Origin: Hymenobacter jejuensis
GTDB taxonomy: Bacteria; Bacteroidota; Bacteroidia; Cytophagales; Hymenobacteraceae
Length of the DNA: 64,000 nt
Reading direction: 5' to 3'
Assembly: GCF_006337165.1 (NCBI RefSeq)
Contig: NZ_CP040896.1
Coordinates: 2,294,001-2,358,000 of the forward strand
Numbering within the stretch: position 1 is the stretch's first letter; each line of letters starts with the position of its first letter. This document shows, piece by piece, positions 54,867 through 64,000 of this stretch. Under the pieces are notes generated by a model. The model had not been told where the DNA came from, did not search any database, and saw only the letters and a program-made list of their open reading frames with translations. The translations under genes and the position numbers were made by a program.

Positions 54867-55439
54867 ATGGAGCCTCAACCCAGAACCATATTTGAGCGGG
54901 AATTGGCCGGCGAAGTCATTTCACTCGACGACCCGGACTACCCGCAGATTTACGCCATCATCCGCAAGGCTATTCGCATCACTTCGGAGCTGAACGCCAT
55001 GCGGGTGGACGACAACGAGCAGGTGAACCGCGTGTTCAGCGAGCTGATCAACAAGCCCGTCGACGACACGTTTTTCATGATTCCGCCCTTTTACACCGAC
55101 TTCGGCCACAACATCCACATCGGCAAGAACGTGTTCGTGAACCACGCTTGCACCTTTATGGATCGGGGTGGTATCGTATTGGAAGACAATGTGTTAGTGG
55201 GGCCAAAGGTGAATCTCATCACGTCCAATCACCCTACTGAGCCCGGGCAGCGCCGCAGCACCATCTCTAAGCCCATCATCGTGAAGCGGGGCGCGTGGCT
55301 GGGGGCCAACGCAACGGTGATGCCCGGGGTCACCATTGGGGAAAATGCCATCGTGGGAGCTGGCGCGGTCGTGACCAAAGACGTACCCGCCAACAGCATT
55401 GTGGCGGGCGTACCGGCGCGGGTAGTGAAACACCTATAG
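54867..55439 (+). CDS. sugar O-acetyltransferase, hexapeptide-repeat family
   Basis: The ATG at 54867 ([20 protein letters not shown]) gives 190 residues. A maltose-acetyltransferase N-terminal cap (about 1-60) precedes a left-handed beta-helix: [37 protein letters not shown] with the catalytic-type histidine of NHP, and [20 protein letters not shown]. It moves an acetyl group from acetyl-CoA to a sugar hydroxyl in the cytoplasm, with galactoside or maltose-type sugars as known substrates. The gene starts 32 bases after the SDR relic. Confidence 0.92.
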   Translation: MEPQPRTIFERELAGEVISLDDPDYPQIYAIIRKAIRITSELNAMRVDDNEQVNRVFSELINKPVDDTFFMIPPFYTDFGHNIHIGKNVFVNHACTFMDRGGIVLEDNVLVGPKVNLITSNHPTEPGQRRSTISKPIIVKRGAWLGANATVMPGVTIGENAIVGAGAVVTKDVPANSIVAGVPARVVKHL

Positions 55440-55493
55440 TTCTGGGCAAGTCTCCTTATGAGAGTGTAATTGCTTAACTTTCAAATACTTGTC

Positions 55494-55994
55494 ATGACGC
55501 GCTTCGCTCTGCTTACCGCTACGCTAGCCGTTGGAGTTGGCTTGCCCAGCTTTGCCCAAACTATTCCGACAGCATCGCCTGTTGCTAAAACAACTCCGGC
55601 GCCAGGCGTCGTCTTTCCGAAGGGTGACCGGGCCCCGGCCCAGAATTTTACCGGCGAGGTGTACGTCTACTTGTTGGTGAAGGACGATCCGGCCTTCAAC
55701 TGCGTGAGTGGCAACGTGACGTTTGCACCGGGGGCGCGCTCAAACTGGCATACCCACGCAGCCGGCCAGATCCTGATGGTGACGGAGGGCCTGGGCTATT
55801 ACCAAGAAAAAGGCCAACCCATCCGGCTGCTGCGCAAGGGCGATGTGGTGAAAGCGTTGCCCGGCGTGGAGCATTGGCACGGTGCCTCGCCCAAGCAAGG
55901 CATGACGCACATCTCGCTCAACGTCAACACTGAGAAGGGCATTGTGACCTGGGGCCGGCCCGTGACCGACCAAGAATACAACAGTTATAAGTGA
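55494..55994 (+). CDS. secreted cupin-domain protein, paralogue of the 53545 gene
   Basis: The ATG at 55494 gives 166 residues with a signal peptide ([20 protein letters not shown]). The cupin part has the same metal set as its paralogue, WHTHAAGQ (His86, His88, Gln92) and HWHGA (His127), and similar text: [17 protein letters not shown] and [12 protein letters not shown]. The gene overlaps the next frame by four bases at its stop, if the AraC gene begins at GTG 55991. A cytoplasmic and an exported copy in one cluster suggests division by compartment. Confidence 0.87.
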   Translation: MTRFALLTATLAVGVGLPSFAQTIPTASPVAKTTPAPGVVFPKGDRAPAQNFTGEVYVYLLVKDDPAFNCVSGNVTFAPGARSNWHTHAAGQILMVTEGLGYYQEKGQPIRLLRKGDVVKALPGVEHWHGASPKQGMTHISLNVNTEKGIVTWGRPVTDQEYNSYK

Positions 55995-56056
55995 CTGCCT
56001 GCCCCCAACAAACGACCGATGGAAGCAGCGAAACCTTACACAGTCCATTCGCCTCT

Positions 56057-57031
56057 ATGTCTGCAACAAAACTCCGGCTCCCCGCGTCTGTTATAGGCTT
56101 ACGGCAGCGCCGCCTCTTGGCCAAAGCGCTGAGCAACCCGATGACTAACTCACGTGCTTTTTCCCAGCCGGCCACGGACTTTCCCAGCGGAGACGTCGAA
56201 GTGATGACCATGCTGGAAGCCCGGTGCGGCATGGGCAACTTCGACCGCCGCGACCTGTTCAAGGTGGTGCTGGTAGTGGAAGGGGCCAATGAGTTGCACT
56301 ACACCACCCGCAGCTACGCCGTCAACCAGCCCGCGTTGGTGTTCACCAACCGCCTGATTCCTTACGCGTGGGAAGTAGTTGAGGGCTCCGGCGAACAGCA
56401 AGGGTACCTGTGCTGCTTTTCCGAGTCGTTTCTGCACTCGGCTATGCGGGGCGTCAGCCTGAAAGATACGGTGCTCTACAAGGTAGAAGGCAACCCCGTG
56501 TACTTCCTTGACCCGGAGCAGGTCCGCTACTTCACCGACGCCTTCACCCGGATGCGGCGGGATTTGGAGTCGGATTACGCCCACAAGGACGATTTGCTGC
56601 GCAACCAGCTTTCCATCATCATCCACGAAGCCGCCCGCCTGCAGCCGGCTTCGGCCCAACACGCGCCCGCTAACGCGGCCGAGCGCATCACGTCGTTGTT
56701 TCTGAACTTGCTGGAGGTGCAGTTTCCCGTCACGGCGCAGCTACGGGAGCCCGTGCTGAAATCGGCGAGCGACTACGCCGACCGCATGGCTATCCATGTC
56801 AACCACCTGAATGCCATGGTGAAAGAAATAACCGGCAAGTCTACCACGGCCCACATCAACGAGCGACTGGTGACGGAAGCCAAGCTGCTGCTAGCTCACA
56901 CCGACTGGAGTGTAGGCGAAGTGGCCTACAGCTTGGGGTTTGAGTATCCCACGTATTTCAACAACTTCTTCAAGAAGCACACCGGCACTACGCCGCTAAC
57001 CTTCCGCCGCGCGCATGTAGCGGTCGCATAG
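56057..57031 (+). CDS. AraC family transcriptional regulator
   Basis: Starts at 55991 (GTG), 56057 and 56141 (ATG) are all possible; I report 56057 (324 residues). The N-terminal half is a cupin-like sensor (FDRRDLFKVVLVVEGANELH, NQPALVFTNRLIPYAWEVVE) and the C-terminal 100 residues carry the two AraC helix-turn-helix motifs (DYADRMAIHVNHLNAMVKEI and VGEVAYSLGFEYPTYFNNFF with FKKHTGTTPLTFRR). It probably activates the preceding cupin and neighbouring genes in response to a small aromatic or carbonyl compound; the effector is unknown. Confidence 0.92.
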   Translation: MSATKLRLPASVIGLRQRRLLAKALSNPMTNSRAFSQPATDFPSGDVEVMTMLEARCGMGNFDRRDLFKVVLVVEGANELHYTTRSYAVNQPALVFTNRLIPYAWEVVEGSGEQQGYLCCFSESFLHSAMRGVSLKDTVLYKVEGNPVYFLDPEQVRYFTDAFTRMRRDLESDYAHKDDLLRNQLSIIIHEAARLQPASAQHAPANAAERITSLFLNLLEVQFPVTAQLREPVLKSASDYADRMAIHVNHLNAMVKEITGKSTTAHINERLVTEAKLLLAHTDWSVGEVAYSLGFEYPTYFNNFFKKHTGTTPLTFRRAHVAVA

Positions 57032-57485
57032 CGAGTTAGGAGGAAGGTAACGGTGAGCATAACGGCTGCTTAGCAAGCAGGCCAGCAACTGTCGTCGTCA
57101 TGGTCAAGCCCGTAAGCAGACCAAACCACACTTGATGGATAATCTCCTTTGCCAAAAGCGCTACCCAAGTGAGTAGCGCTTTTTATTTTAAAGGAAGTTG
57201 AACAAAAGCAAGCTTGATAAGGAGAGCTTTATATATCTCATATTATCACTTTGTTAACATAGATTATTCGTATAATCGCTATCACCATTGCCGAAAATCT
57301 CATAGCATTCAGTGTAGCGAGGGCTTTTGTCGTTTGGCAGAAGCTGTCGTTCGGCTAGTAATAATTATAGTTTAGACAGAACCTGGAAACCGGGTTTTCT
57401 TCGTGCGGTAAGTTTGAAGCATAGTTGAGCTAGGGTATAGTTCAAACTATCCTTTTCAGCACATACTTCACGACACACTTAGTAC
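57032..57485. other. intergenic region before the giant surface-protein gene
   Basis: The 454 bases hold the terminator at 57154-57184, then AT-rich sequence with ATAGTT/AACTAT (57437-57450) as a small inverted repeat 36 bases before the start. A convincing TAnnTTTG box was not found. No gene is visible. Confidence 0.5.
57154..57184 (+). terminator. terminator after the AraC gene
   Basis: Arms AAAAGCGCTAC/GTAGCGCTTTT with an eight-base loop and a T run. Confidence 0.85.
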
Positions 57486-60400
57486 ATGAGAACACGCTTA
57501 CGATTAGCAAGCTTCTTGCTGGTTTGGTTGGCAGTCGGAACGGCGACTGTGCACGCCGCAACGGCCCCAGCGATTATTACGCCTACTATTACCAACCCCA
57601 ACCTGCCCGGCAATAACGGCATCACGTTGCTGGTTTCGTCCGTCACGGCTACGCTGTTTAACGATGCCGATGGCAACACAAGCCTATCATCTTATCGTTT
57701 TACCACTTTGCCTACGGCAGGGATATTGTATGCTTACAACATCTCAAGTGGCGAAAAGGTAGCCGTTACGTCTACTGCTCAGACGTTCAGCCCTTTTCAG
57801 TATCCCAGCATCGCCTACGACCCAGCGACAGTAGCCGCCACTACGACCTATTCCTTTCAGTATCAGGCAACTGACGAAACGGGGCTGACCTCGGCCACGG
57901 GCACGTACAACATTCCGGTAACTACCGCGGCACGCGTCAACCAGGTGCCCGCAACCCGCGAGGTGACCAACCAAGTGGTAGCCAAAGGCTTCGGCGCCAG
58001 CACTTTGGCGCCGGGCCTGTCTGGCGTGGATACAGACGGCAGCGTTGATACCTACCTGATCACTGCAGTGCCGAATGCTGCCACCGTTGGCGTGCTTCGC
58101 ATTGGTGCCACCGGAACGCAGCTTGCGGCCAACGCAACGGTTACCGCTGCCGAAGCGGCCCAGCTTACTTTCGATCCGGTGGCTTCGTTCTTTGGTACGG
58201 CTATCATTCAATACAAAGCAGTCGACAACAACGGGATCGCGGATGCTACTGCGGCTAACTATGCTATTCCGGTATCCAACGTAGGAAGTACCTTCGGCTC
58301 CGTGCTGGATTTCACTACCCGGCCGATAATGGAAGACTGGAGCAGTACTTTGCAGTCGCTCGTGGTCAATGGCACCACCGTTTCGATCAGCAACTACACA
58401 GGCAGCGGCCCCGAAACTAACCTGCACATCGAAGACAACCCGACCATGCCCGGCCGGGCGCTCACTTGGACCGCTGACTACATCAACGGCAAAGCTGCAG
58501 CGGCGCAAACGGCTAGCGTTACTTTCTCTTTCAGCAAAGCCGTCAGTGGGTTCAGCGCCAGTTTCGGCGATATCGACTTGAGCGCCGGCGCCTGGACCGA
58601 CCAGCTCATCGTGACCGGGAAGCGGGCCGACGGAACAACCGTGGCTCTTACCGCTGCCAACTTCGCCTTGGGTACGGTGGTTACGTTCAGTGGCAACAAT
58701 ACCCTGACCGGCAATGCGGGCTCTTCGACGGCCGATGACAACACTGTGGTTACGTTTCCCGAGCCAATTGTCAGCGTAACCTTTGCATATGCCAACATTG
58801 CGGGAGCGGCCAATCCGGCTCAGCAGCTGATGACTTTTGAGTCATTTGCCTGGTATACGCCAGACGTAGTAACGACGCTTACGGGTCCCGCGCGCGTAAA
58901 TCCTAACACCGCAGTAACGTACGTTGCCAGCGTCAACAACAACGGCCCTTACACCGCCACCAGCGTCGCCCCAACGGTCCAGCTTATCGCGGGACTGACC
59001 AACGTGACCGTCAACGGTGCGGCCGCAGGCGCAAGTTATAGCTCGGCCAGTGGCCTCCTGACGCTGCCTGTCTCGGCTAATATTGCCAGTGGTGCCACCG
59101 TCACCTACAACGTAGGTTTCACGATCGGCACGAGTACCGTAACCGGTATTGCCCGTAGCACAGCGACCTCCTCGGACGAAGTGCCAAGCAATAACAACGG
59201 CACGCAAAGCGACGCGCAAGTAACCACGGTGGTCAATCAAGTGCCCGTAGCGCAGAATGTTACGGCCCCCACGATGAGCAATACCAATAATGCTACTGCT
59301 ATTCCGGCGCTGGTTGCTTCTGACCCCGACGGCGACAACACGATTGCCAGCTTTCTGCTGACCAACCTGCCCGCGACCACCCAAGGTGTAGTCACCTACA
59401 CGCGGGCTGGCGCCACCATAACGCTCGCTGCCGGCAACACTTCCTCCGTTACCAACCGGACGCTGACGCCCGCGGAAATGGCGACTCTGCAATTTGACCC
59501 GGCTGCCACCGCCGTAGCAGGCAGCACCCCGTCATTCAACTACGCTGCTACGGATGATCTGGGCTTGTCCTCTGCGGCTGCTACCTACAAGCTTCCGATT
59601 GCGGCTACGGGTCTTACGGCTACAGATCTATTTGTTACACAGCAAGTTAACTTAGGACCCTACCAGGTTGGCGATCAAGTGACCTTCACCGTTACGGTCG
59701 GCAACACGGGCGTCGCGGCTACGGGGGTGCAAGTAACTGATGCGTTGCCCGCCGGCCTGACCTTCGTGAGCGCTACCCCGTCCACGGGCACCTACGATAA
59801 CACCACCGGCATCTGGACGATTGTGTCGGGCGTCAACACCTTTGCTAGCGGCAGCAGTGCTACGCTTAGCATTACGGCCACGATCGTGAAGGAAGGCACG
59901 TTTACCAACGTTTCGACCATCACGGCAAGCAACCCCGACTCCAACCCTCTTAACAACGAGGCAAGCCAGAAGGTAAACCCCGGCACGGCTGCTTATGCAC
60001 AGGACTTTGAAGGCCGCACCGCCACGGATTATTGCGAAATCTATACGGGCATGAGCCTGTCGAACACCAGCGTCCTGAGTGACAATAACTCCTTGATCAC
60101 CAACGCGGTACTTAGCACAACGGCCGCTGGTTACGCCACGCCCCTCCTGCGGATGAGCGGTTCGACTACGGTGACTTTTCTGGCCCGCGTAACTGCTACC
60201 ACCAACACTGCACGCTACCGCCTCGCGCTGCTAGATGCGGCGGGTACCCGCACGGTACTCACGGCTTTTACCGCTTTTGGCAACACAGCTGCTACGAGCA
60301 TCACGGCTACCATCAGCCAAGTAGGCGTGTACCGGGTAGAAATTTCTTTTGATGCTCAAACCAACGGCGGAAGCAACGGCACGGCCATTTTAGACGATGT

Positions 60401-63263
60401 GGCTGTCAGCAATGCTACGGTAGCCACGCAGTCGAAAAACGGCTCGGACTGCACCGCCAACACGTTGCCCGTCGCAAATGATGTGACGTTTCGCATCGCC
60501 AACGGCGCCGCTGCCACCACCATCCCTTCACTTGCCGGCACGGATACTGCCCCCGGCGTAATCGACTCATACGTATTCGAGTCGGTACTGGACCCCAACA
60601 CGCAAGGCTCGCTGACGCTGAATGGTGTGCTGGTGAAAATTGGCCAGATCGTAACGGTTGCCGAAGCAGCTGCGCTAAAGTTTGATCCGGTAGCTGGCTA
60701 TGTGGGTTCGGCTGCCTTCCAGTTCAGCGCCCTCGACAACAGCAACGAACAGAGCGCCGCTCCGGCCACCTACACCATTTCGGTGGAAAACAGCACAACT
60801 ATTGCCGGACGCGTGTATGATGACGTAAACTATGGCGGCGGCGCAGGGCGTGATTACGCTACCGCCAATGCCGCGGCTACCGGCTCTGGCTTTACGGCCA
60901 ACGCCATCAGCCGGAGTGGAGCAGTGCTCGAACTCTATGACCTTGACTCGGGTAAGCTCATCAACACCGTGGCTACCGGCACCGACGGGACCTATACTTT
61001 CCCACTTGTAGTAAGCGGCAATTACGACGTTCGTGTCGTCAACTCTACGGTAACTTCTGTGCGCAGCGCCACTGCTGCTGGAGTAGTGCCGGTGCAGACG
61101 TATGTAAACGGCGACGTCAACCGGATTGGCGGGGAAAATCCTTTGCTAATCGATGCAGCCCAGAACACCGGAACGCAACTGCTGCCCGCTCTGACCTTGG
61201 GCAATCGCACGCCTCAATCGCTTGCCGGTGTTACCATATCCTCGGCGCTCGTTGCCGCCACCAACGTTGATTTCGGCTTTAACTTCGATGCAGTGGTCAA
61301 TACCAACGACGCGGGCCAGGGATCTCTGCGACAGTTTATTGTCAACGCTAACGCATTGCCTAACAATAACTTAAACCAAGTGGCTTTCAACGGCACCGCG
61401 GCGAGTGGCACCACGGCCATCGACCCGGCCGCCGGCGTAGAAACGGCGATCTTCATGCTAAACGATAACCGCACCACGGGCGTCCCAGCAGGCTTGCGCA
61501 CCGGCGTCACTGCCGCGGGCTATAGCGCCACCACGAAACAGTTTACCATCACCCTGGCTTCGGCTTTGCCAACCCTGATCGATGCCAGTACGGCCATTGA
61601 CGGCAAGGAGCAAACGGTCGTGACCGGCAACAACGTAGCCGCTGGCGCGGAAACTACTACCGGTCCGGAAGTAGTTATTGACTTCAATTCTTTCAAAGGC
61701 CTGGAGATCACGGGCGCTTCTACTCGCATTGCGTCGCTGGGTTTGACAAATGCCAAAGGTGACGGCAGTGTCACGCAAGGTGCGGCCGTGTACGTAAACG
61801 GCGCCGCCACGTCGGTAATCACCGACGTGACGGCCACGGGCAACGACACCGGAGGCATTCGCCTGAATGCGGCTACCACTGCTTCGGTGACCAACAATGT
61901 CATCTTGGGTACCACCACGCAGAACGTTAGCGCCGACGGCATTCAAGTGTTGGGCGGCACAACTGGGGCCTCCATCACCGGCAATACCCTGAGCAGCAAC
62001 CGCGGCTACGGCCTCGAATTTATTAGCGGTGCCAACACCAGCAACACGGTGAGCGGCAACATTATCCGAAGCAACGGCGCGGGCATTGCCATCGCAGCAG
62101 GCAACGGTAATACGTTCAGCACTAACACGATAGCCGGAAATGCCGGCGACGGCATCGTGGCCCTGAACGGAACTTCCAACAACGTTTTCTCGCAAAATGC
62201 GATCAGCACCAACGGGGACTTGGGCATTGACTTATCCGCCACAACCACCGCAACCGGCGACGGCGTGAGCAAGAATGCCGACAGCAAAACGACGACCAGC
62301 GGCGCCAACAGCCTGCTCAACTTCCCGATAGTTACGCAAGCCGTAACGAACGCTACCAATCTGGAAATCGCGGGGTATGCCCCGGCCGGCTCGACCATCG
62401 AGCTTTTCGTTGCCTCTGCGGATGCTTCTAACTTTGGGGAAGGCTTCACATTTATTACGTCTCAAATCGAGGGCAGCACCAGCGACGGCGCTAAGAACGC
62501 CCGCTCGTACAGCGGCCTGATCAACGGCATCGACCAAGGTTCGGAAACCAACGCCAGCGCGTTCTATTTCGTCATTCCCCTGAGCACTCTCTCGGCAGCC
62601 CAGCGCGCCGCCCTAACCACAGGCAGCCCCAAAGTGACGGCCACGGCCACGAAATCCGGCACGGGTACTTCCGAATTCTCGGGGCTGACTACCGTCGGCG
62701 TAAACAAGCCTCTGCCCGTGGAACTGGCTCTGTTTGAGGTGAAAGCCGCTCGTTTCGACGCCCAGCTAAAGTGGCAAACCGCCACCGAGAAGAACAACGA
62801 CCACTTCGAGGTAGAGCGCTCTTTCGACGGCATTATGTTTGAAAAAGTAGCCAACGTACGCGGCAACGGTACCACTTCGGAGGTCAGCACCTACGCCTTC
62901 ACCGATGCCAACGTGGCCCAGAAGCACTTGGGCACGGTGTACTACCGCCTCAAGCAGGTAGAGGCCAGCGGTAGCGCGCAATACAGCCTCGTGCGTACAA
63001 CCGCCTTCACGCAGCAGCCAGCAGCTTCGGCCGAATTATACCCTAACCCGGCTACTACCACCTCCACGCTTGACTTGGCCTTTTTGCCTGCCGGTACTTA
63101 CCAGGTAGTGCTCGTCGACATGACTGGCCGCACCGTTAGCAGCAACTCAACGACTGCGGGCCTGCCTTATATCCTCAACGTGCAAGCGTTGCCCAAAGGC
63201 ACGTACATGGTTATCATCCGCGGCGGGGCCATCAACCTCACCAAACGTCTGGTTAAAGAATAA
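57486..63263 (+). CDS. giant T9SS-exported surface protein
   Basis: The 1,925 residues start with a signal peptide (MRTRLRLASFLLVWLAVGTA). Then come cadherin-like/VCBS-type repeats (about 30-260, 590-700 and 990-1,105; AADDNTVVTF-like loops), two DUF11 domains (about 460-570 and 715-830; VTFTVTVGNTGVAATGVQVT), a SdrD B-like domain (about 1,110-1,200), a right-handed beta-helix (about 1,275-1,610; NDAGQGSLRQFIVNANALPN) and a final T9SS type A sorting domain (about 1,850-1,925; ELYPNPATTTSTLDLAFL). It should be secreted by the type IX system and anchored at the surface as an adhesin or glycan-binding protein. Confidence 0.93.
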   Translation: MRTRLRLASFLLVWLAVGTATVHAATAPAIITPTITNPNLPGNNGITLLVSSVTATLFNDADGNTSLSSYRFTTLPTAGILYAYNISSGEKVAVTSTAQTFSPFQYPSIAYDPATVAATTTYSFQYQATDETGLTSATGTYNIPVTTAARVNQVPATREVTNQVVAKGFGASTLAPGLSGVDTDGSVDTYLITAVPNAATVGVLRIGATGTQLAANATVTAAEAAQLTFDPVASFFGTAIIQYKAVDNNGIADATAANYAIPVSNVGSTFGSVLDFTTRPIMEDWSSTLQSLVVNGTTVSISNYTGSGPETNLHIEDNPTMPGRALTWTADYINGKAAAAQTASVTFSFSKAVSGFSASFGDIDLSAGAWTDQLIVTGKRADGTTVALTAANFALGTVVTFSGNNTLTGNAGSSTADDNTVVTFPEPIVSVTFAYANIAGAANPAQQLMTFESFAWYTPDVVTTLTGPARVNPNTAVTYVASVNNNGPYTATSVAPTVQLIAGLTNVTVNGAAAGASYSSASGLLTLPVSANIASGATVTYNVGFTIGTSTVTGIARSTATSSDEVPSNNNGTQSDAQVTTVVNQVPVAQNVTAPTMSNTNNATAIPALVASDPDGDNTIASFLLTNLPATTQGVVTYTRAGATITLAAGNTSSVTNRTLTPAEMATLQFDPAATAVAGSTPSFNYAATDDLGLSSAAATYKLPIAATGLTATDLFVTQQVNLGPYQVGDQVTFTVTVGNTGVAATGVQVTDALPAGLTFVSATPSTGTYDNTTGIWTIVSGVNTFASGSSATLSITATIVKEGTFTNVSTITASNPDSNPLNNEASQKVNPGTAAYAQDFEGRTATDYCEIYTGMSLSNTSVLSDNNSLITNAVLSTTAAGYATPLLRMSGSTTVTFLARVTATTNTARYRLALLDAAGTRTVLTAFTAFGNTAATSITATISQVGVYRVEISFDAQTNGGSNGTAILDDVAVSNATVATQSKNGSDCTANTLPVANDVTFRIANGAAATTIPSLAGTDTAPGVIDSYVFESVLDPNTQGSLTLNGVLVKIGQIVTVAEAAALKFDPVAGYVGSAAFQFSALDNSNEQSAAPATYTISVENSTTIAGRVYDDVNYGGGAGRDYATANAAATGSGFTANAISRSGAVLELYDLDSGKLINTVATGTDGTYTFPLVVSGNYDVRVVNSTVTSVRSATAAGVVPVQTYVNGDVNRIGGENPLLIDAAQNTGTQLLPALTLGNRTPQSLAGVTISSALVAATNVDFGFNFDAVVNTNDAGQGSLRQFIVNANALPNNNLNQVAFNGTAASGTTAIDPAAGVETAIFMLNDNRTTGVPAGLRTGVTAAGYSATTKQFTITLASALPTLIDASTAIDGKEQTVVTGNNVAAGAETTTGPEVVIDFNSFKGLEITGASTRIASLGLTNAKGDGSVTQGAAVYVNGAATSVITDVTATGNDTGGIRLNAATTASVTNNVILGTTTQNVSADGIQVLGGTTGASITGNTLSSNRGYGLEFISGANTSNTVSGNIIRSNGAGIAIAAGNGNTFSTNTIAGNAGDGIVALNGTSNNVFSQNAISTNGDLGIDLSATTTATGDGVSKNADSKTTTSGANSLLNFPIVTQAVTNATNLEIAGYAPAGSTIELFVASADASNFGEGFTFITSQIEGSTSDGAKNARSYSGLINGIDQGSETNASAFYFVIPLSTLSAAQRAALTTGSPKVTATATKSGTGTSEFSGLTTVGVNKPLPVELALFEVKAARFDAQLKWQTATEKNNDHFEVERSFDGIMFEKVANVRGNGTTSEVSTYAFTDANVAQKHLGTVYYRLKQVEASGSAQYSLVRTTAFTQQPAASAELYPNPATTTSTLDLAFLPAGTYQVVLVDMTGRTVSSNSTTAGLPYILNVQALPKGTYMVIIRGGAINLTKRLVKE

Positions 63264-63280
63264 TACCGGATGCGCTTGCT

Positions 63281-63314
63281 CAAAAAGCCTCTTTCTGACG
63301 AAAGAGGCTTTTTG
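63281..63314 (+). terminator. terminator after the surface-protein gene
   Basis: Fifteen-base arms starting CAAAAAGCCTCTTTC with a four-base loop and a T run. The rest of the gap to 63522 shows nothing I can name. Confidence 0.9.
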
Positions 63315-63522
63315 CGTTTAGTAGCAAACTGCCTTTTTATAACACGTTTATAATCAAATGATTGTAAAGTGATGGTCTTTTGATCTATTAAGAGCATGTG
63401 CTTGTAGTAAAGCTCACCAGTAACCCATCACGAGCCTAGTTGGGGGCGAGGCCTCCAGATTTAATTCAACCAGCTACGGCTTTTGGCGTTATAGAGAGGC
63501 TTACGCTGATTTACTTGCTTGC

Positions 63523-64000
63523 ATGGCTTCTTCTACTTCCCGCCACCGTCCTCAAGACCAACCACTTACCGATTACGATGTGCTGATTGTGGGCGCCGGC
63601 AGCGCCGGCCTGAGCGCCGCGCTTACGTTGGGCCGTTGCCTGCGCCGGGTGCTGGTCTGCGACGGCGGCGACCCGCGCAATGCTCCTTCGCCCGCCGTGC
63701 ACGGCTTCCTGAGCCGCGATGGCATCAAGCCGGCCGAACTGCTGCGCCTCGGCCGCGAGCAATTAGCGCCCTATCCTAGTGTGGAGCTGCGCACGGCGCG
63801 CGTGCTGGAAATCAAGCCGTTGGCTTACGGGTTTGAGATAACGGCCGAAACCGAAAACAGTCGCTCCTTTACCATTACTGCCCGTAAAGTGCTGCTGAGC
63901 ACGGGCGTAGAAGACGAGTTGCCGCCCCTCGATGGCATGCGCGAACTGTGGGGCGTAGGCGTGTTGCATTGCCCGTACTGCCACGGCTGGGAAGTGCGCG
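63523..64000 (+). CDS. thioredoxin-reductase-like flavoprotein, cut by window edge
   Basis: The ATG at 63523 opens a frame of 159 codons that runs off the right edge. The N-terminal FAD motif DYDVLIVGAGSAGLSAALTL, the ARKVLLSTGVEDELPP segment and the CPYCHGWE motif near the edge (redox-type CxxC) identify a class II NAD(P)/FAD oxidoreductase close to thioredoxin reductase. The CPYC variant is typical of thioredoxin-reductase-like proteins without a known thioredoxin partner. The C-terminus lies outside the window. Confidence 0.88.
   Translation, partial: MASSTSRHRPQDQPLTDYDVLIVGAGSAGLSAALTLGRCLRRVLVCDGGDPRNAPSPAVHGFLSRDGIKPAELLRLGREQLAPYPSVELRTARVLEIKPLAYGFEITAETENSRSFTITARKVLLSTGVEDELPPLDGMRELWGVGVLHCPYCHGWEVR

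Overview
The window reads as chromosomal DNA of a Bacteroidota bacterium of the Cytophagales, most like Hymenobacter. The reasons are GC-rich genes with AT-rich intergenic gaps, a 1,925-residue surface protein ending in a type IX secretion (T9SS) sorting domain, a TamB/TamL pair, promoter-like TAnnTTTG boxes, few Shine-Dalgarno sequences, and a high density of palindromic intergenic repeats. The genus is an inference from protein style; no rRNA or tRNA is present to confirm it.

Layout. 1-2,113: a small island with a MazE/MazF-type toxin-antitoxin pair, an orphan small gene and a gene fragment, bounded by two 136-bp direct copies of the 3' end plus terminator of the adjacent M16 peptidase gene. 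2,031-4,873: two-gene M16 peptidase operon (catalytic lipoprotein followed by a non-catalytic partner). 5,301-13,849: mostly minus-strand metabolic genes (GH1-like glycosidase, GMC oxidoreductase with its gluconate-dehydrogenase-type small subunit, M20 peptidase, two SDRs, an Old Yellow Enzyme). 14,028-15,158: PA14-OmpA envelope protein. 15,328-20,391: methionine module, a SAM-I riboswitch in front of metH, then metF. 20,533-24,156: TPR protein, TonB-domain protein, lipoprotein, cell-wall amidase.

24,347-40,718 is the most coherent region: an OFA-family (oxalate/formate-type) transporter with its tiny second subunit, then nearly a whole molybdenum-cofactor pathway (moeA, moaC, mobA, moaE, moaD, moaA), a two-gene glycan-type interruption (acyltransferase 3, GT39), a MOT1-type molybdate transporter, a MoeB-rhodanese protein, fdhD, a small unknown protein and an FdhF/YdeP-family molybdoenzyme. 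Together they suggest molybdate import, cofactor assembly, sulfuration and use in a formate-dehydrogenase-like enzyme, with the OFA transporter plausibly supplying the C1/C2 acid. A moaB/mogA gene is not in the window. moeA and moaC diverge from leaders carrying a perfect 24-bp mirrored sequence, an apparently shared control element.

40,827-57,031: ICMT-like methyltransferase, YceI protein, TamL and TamB (outer-membrane assembly), a GH77 4-alpha-glucanotransferase with two N-terminal starch-binding domains, then an accessory cluster (two paralogous HNL-like cupins, a monooxygenase-fold protein, a decayed SDR, a hexapeptide acetyltransferase, an AraC regulator). 57,486-63,263: giant T9SS-exported adhesin-like protein. 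63,523-end: start of a thioredoxin-reductase-like flavoprotein cut by the window edge. No CRISPR array, complete insertion sequence, prophage, tRNA or rRNA was seen.
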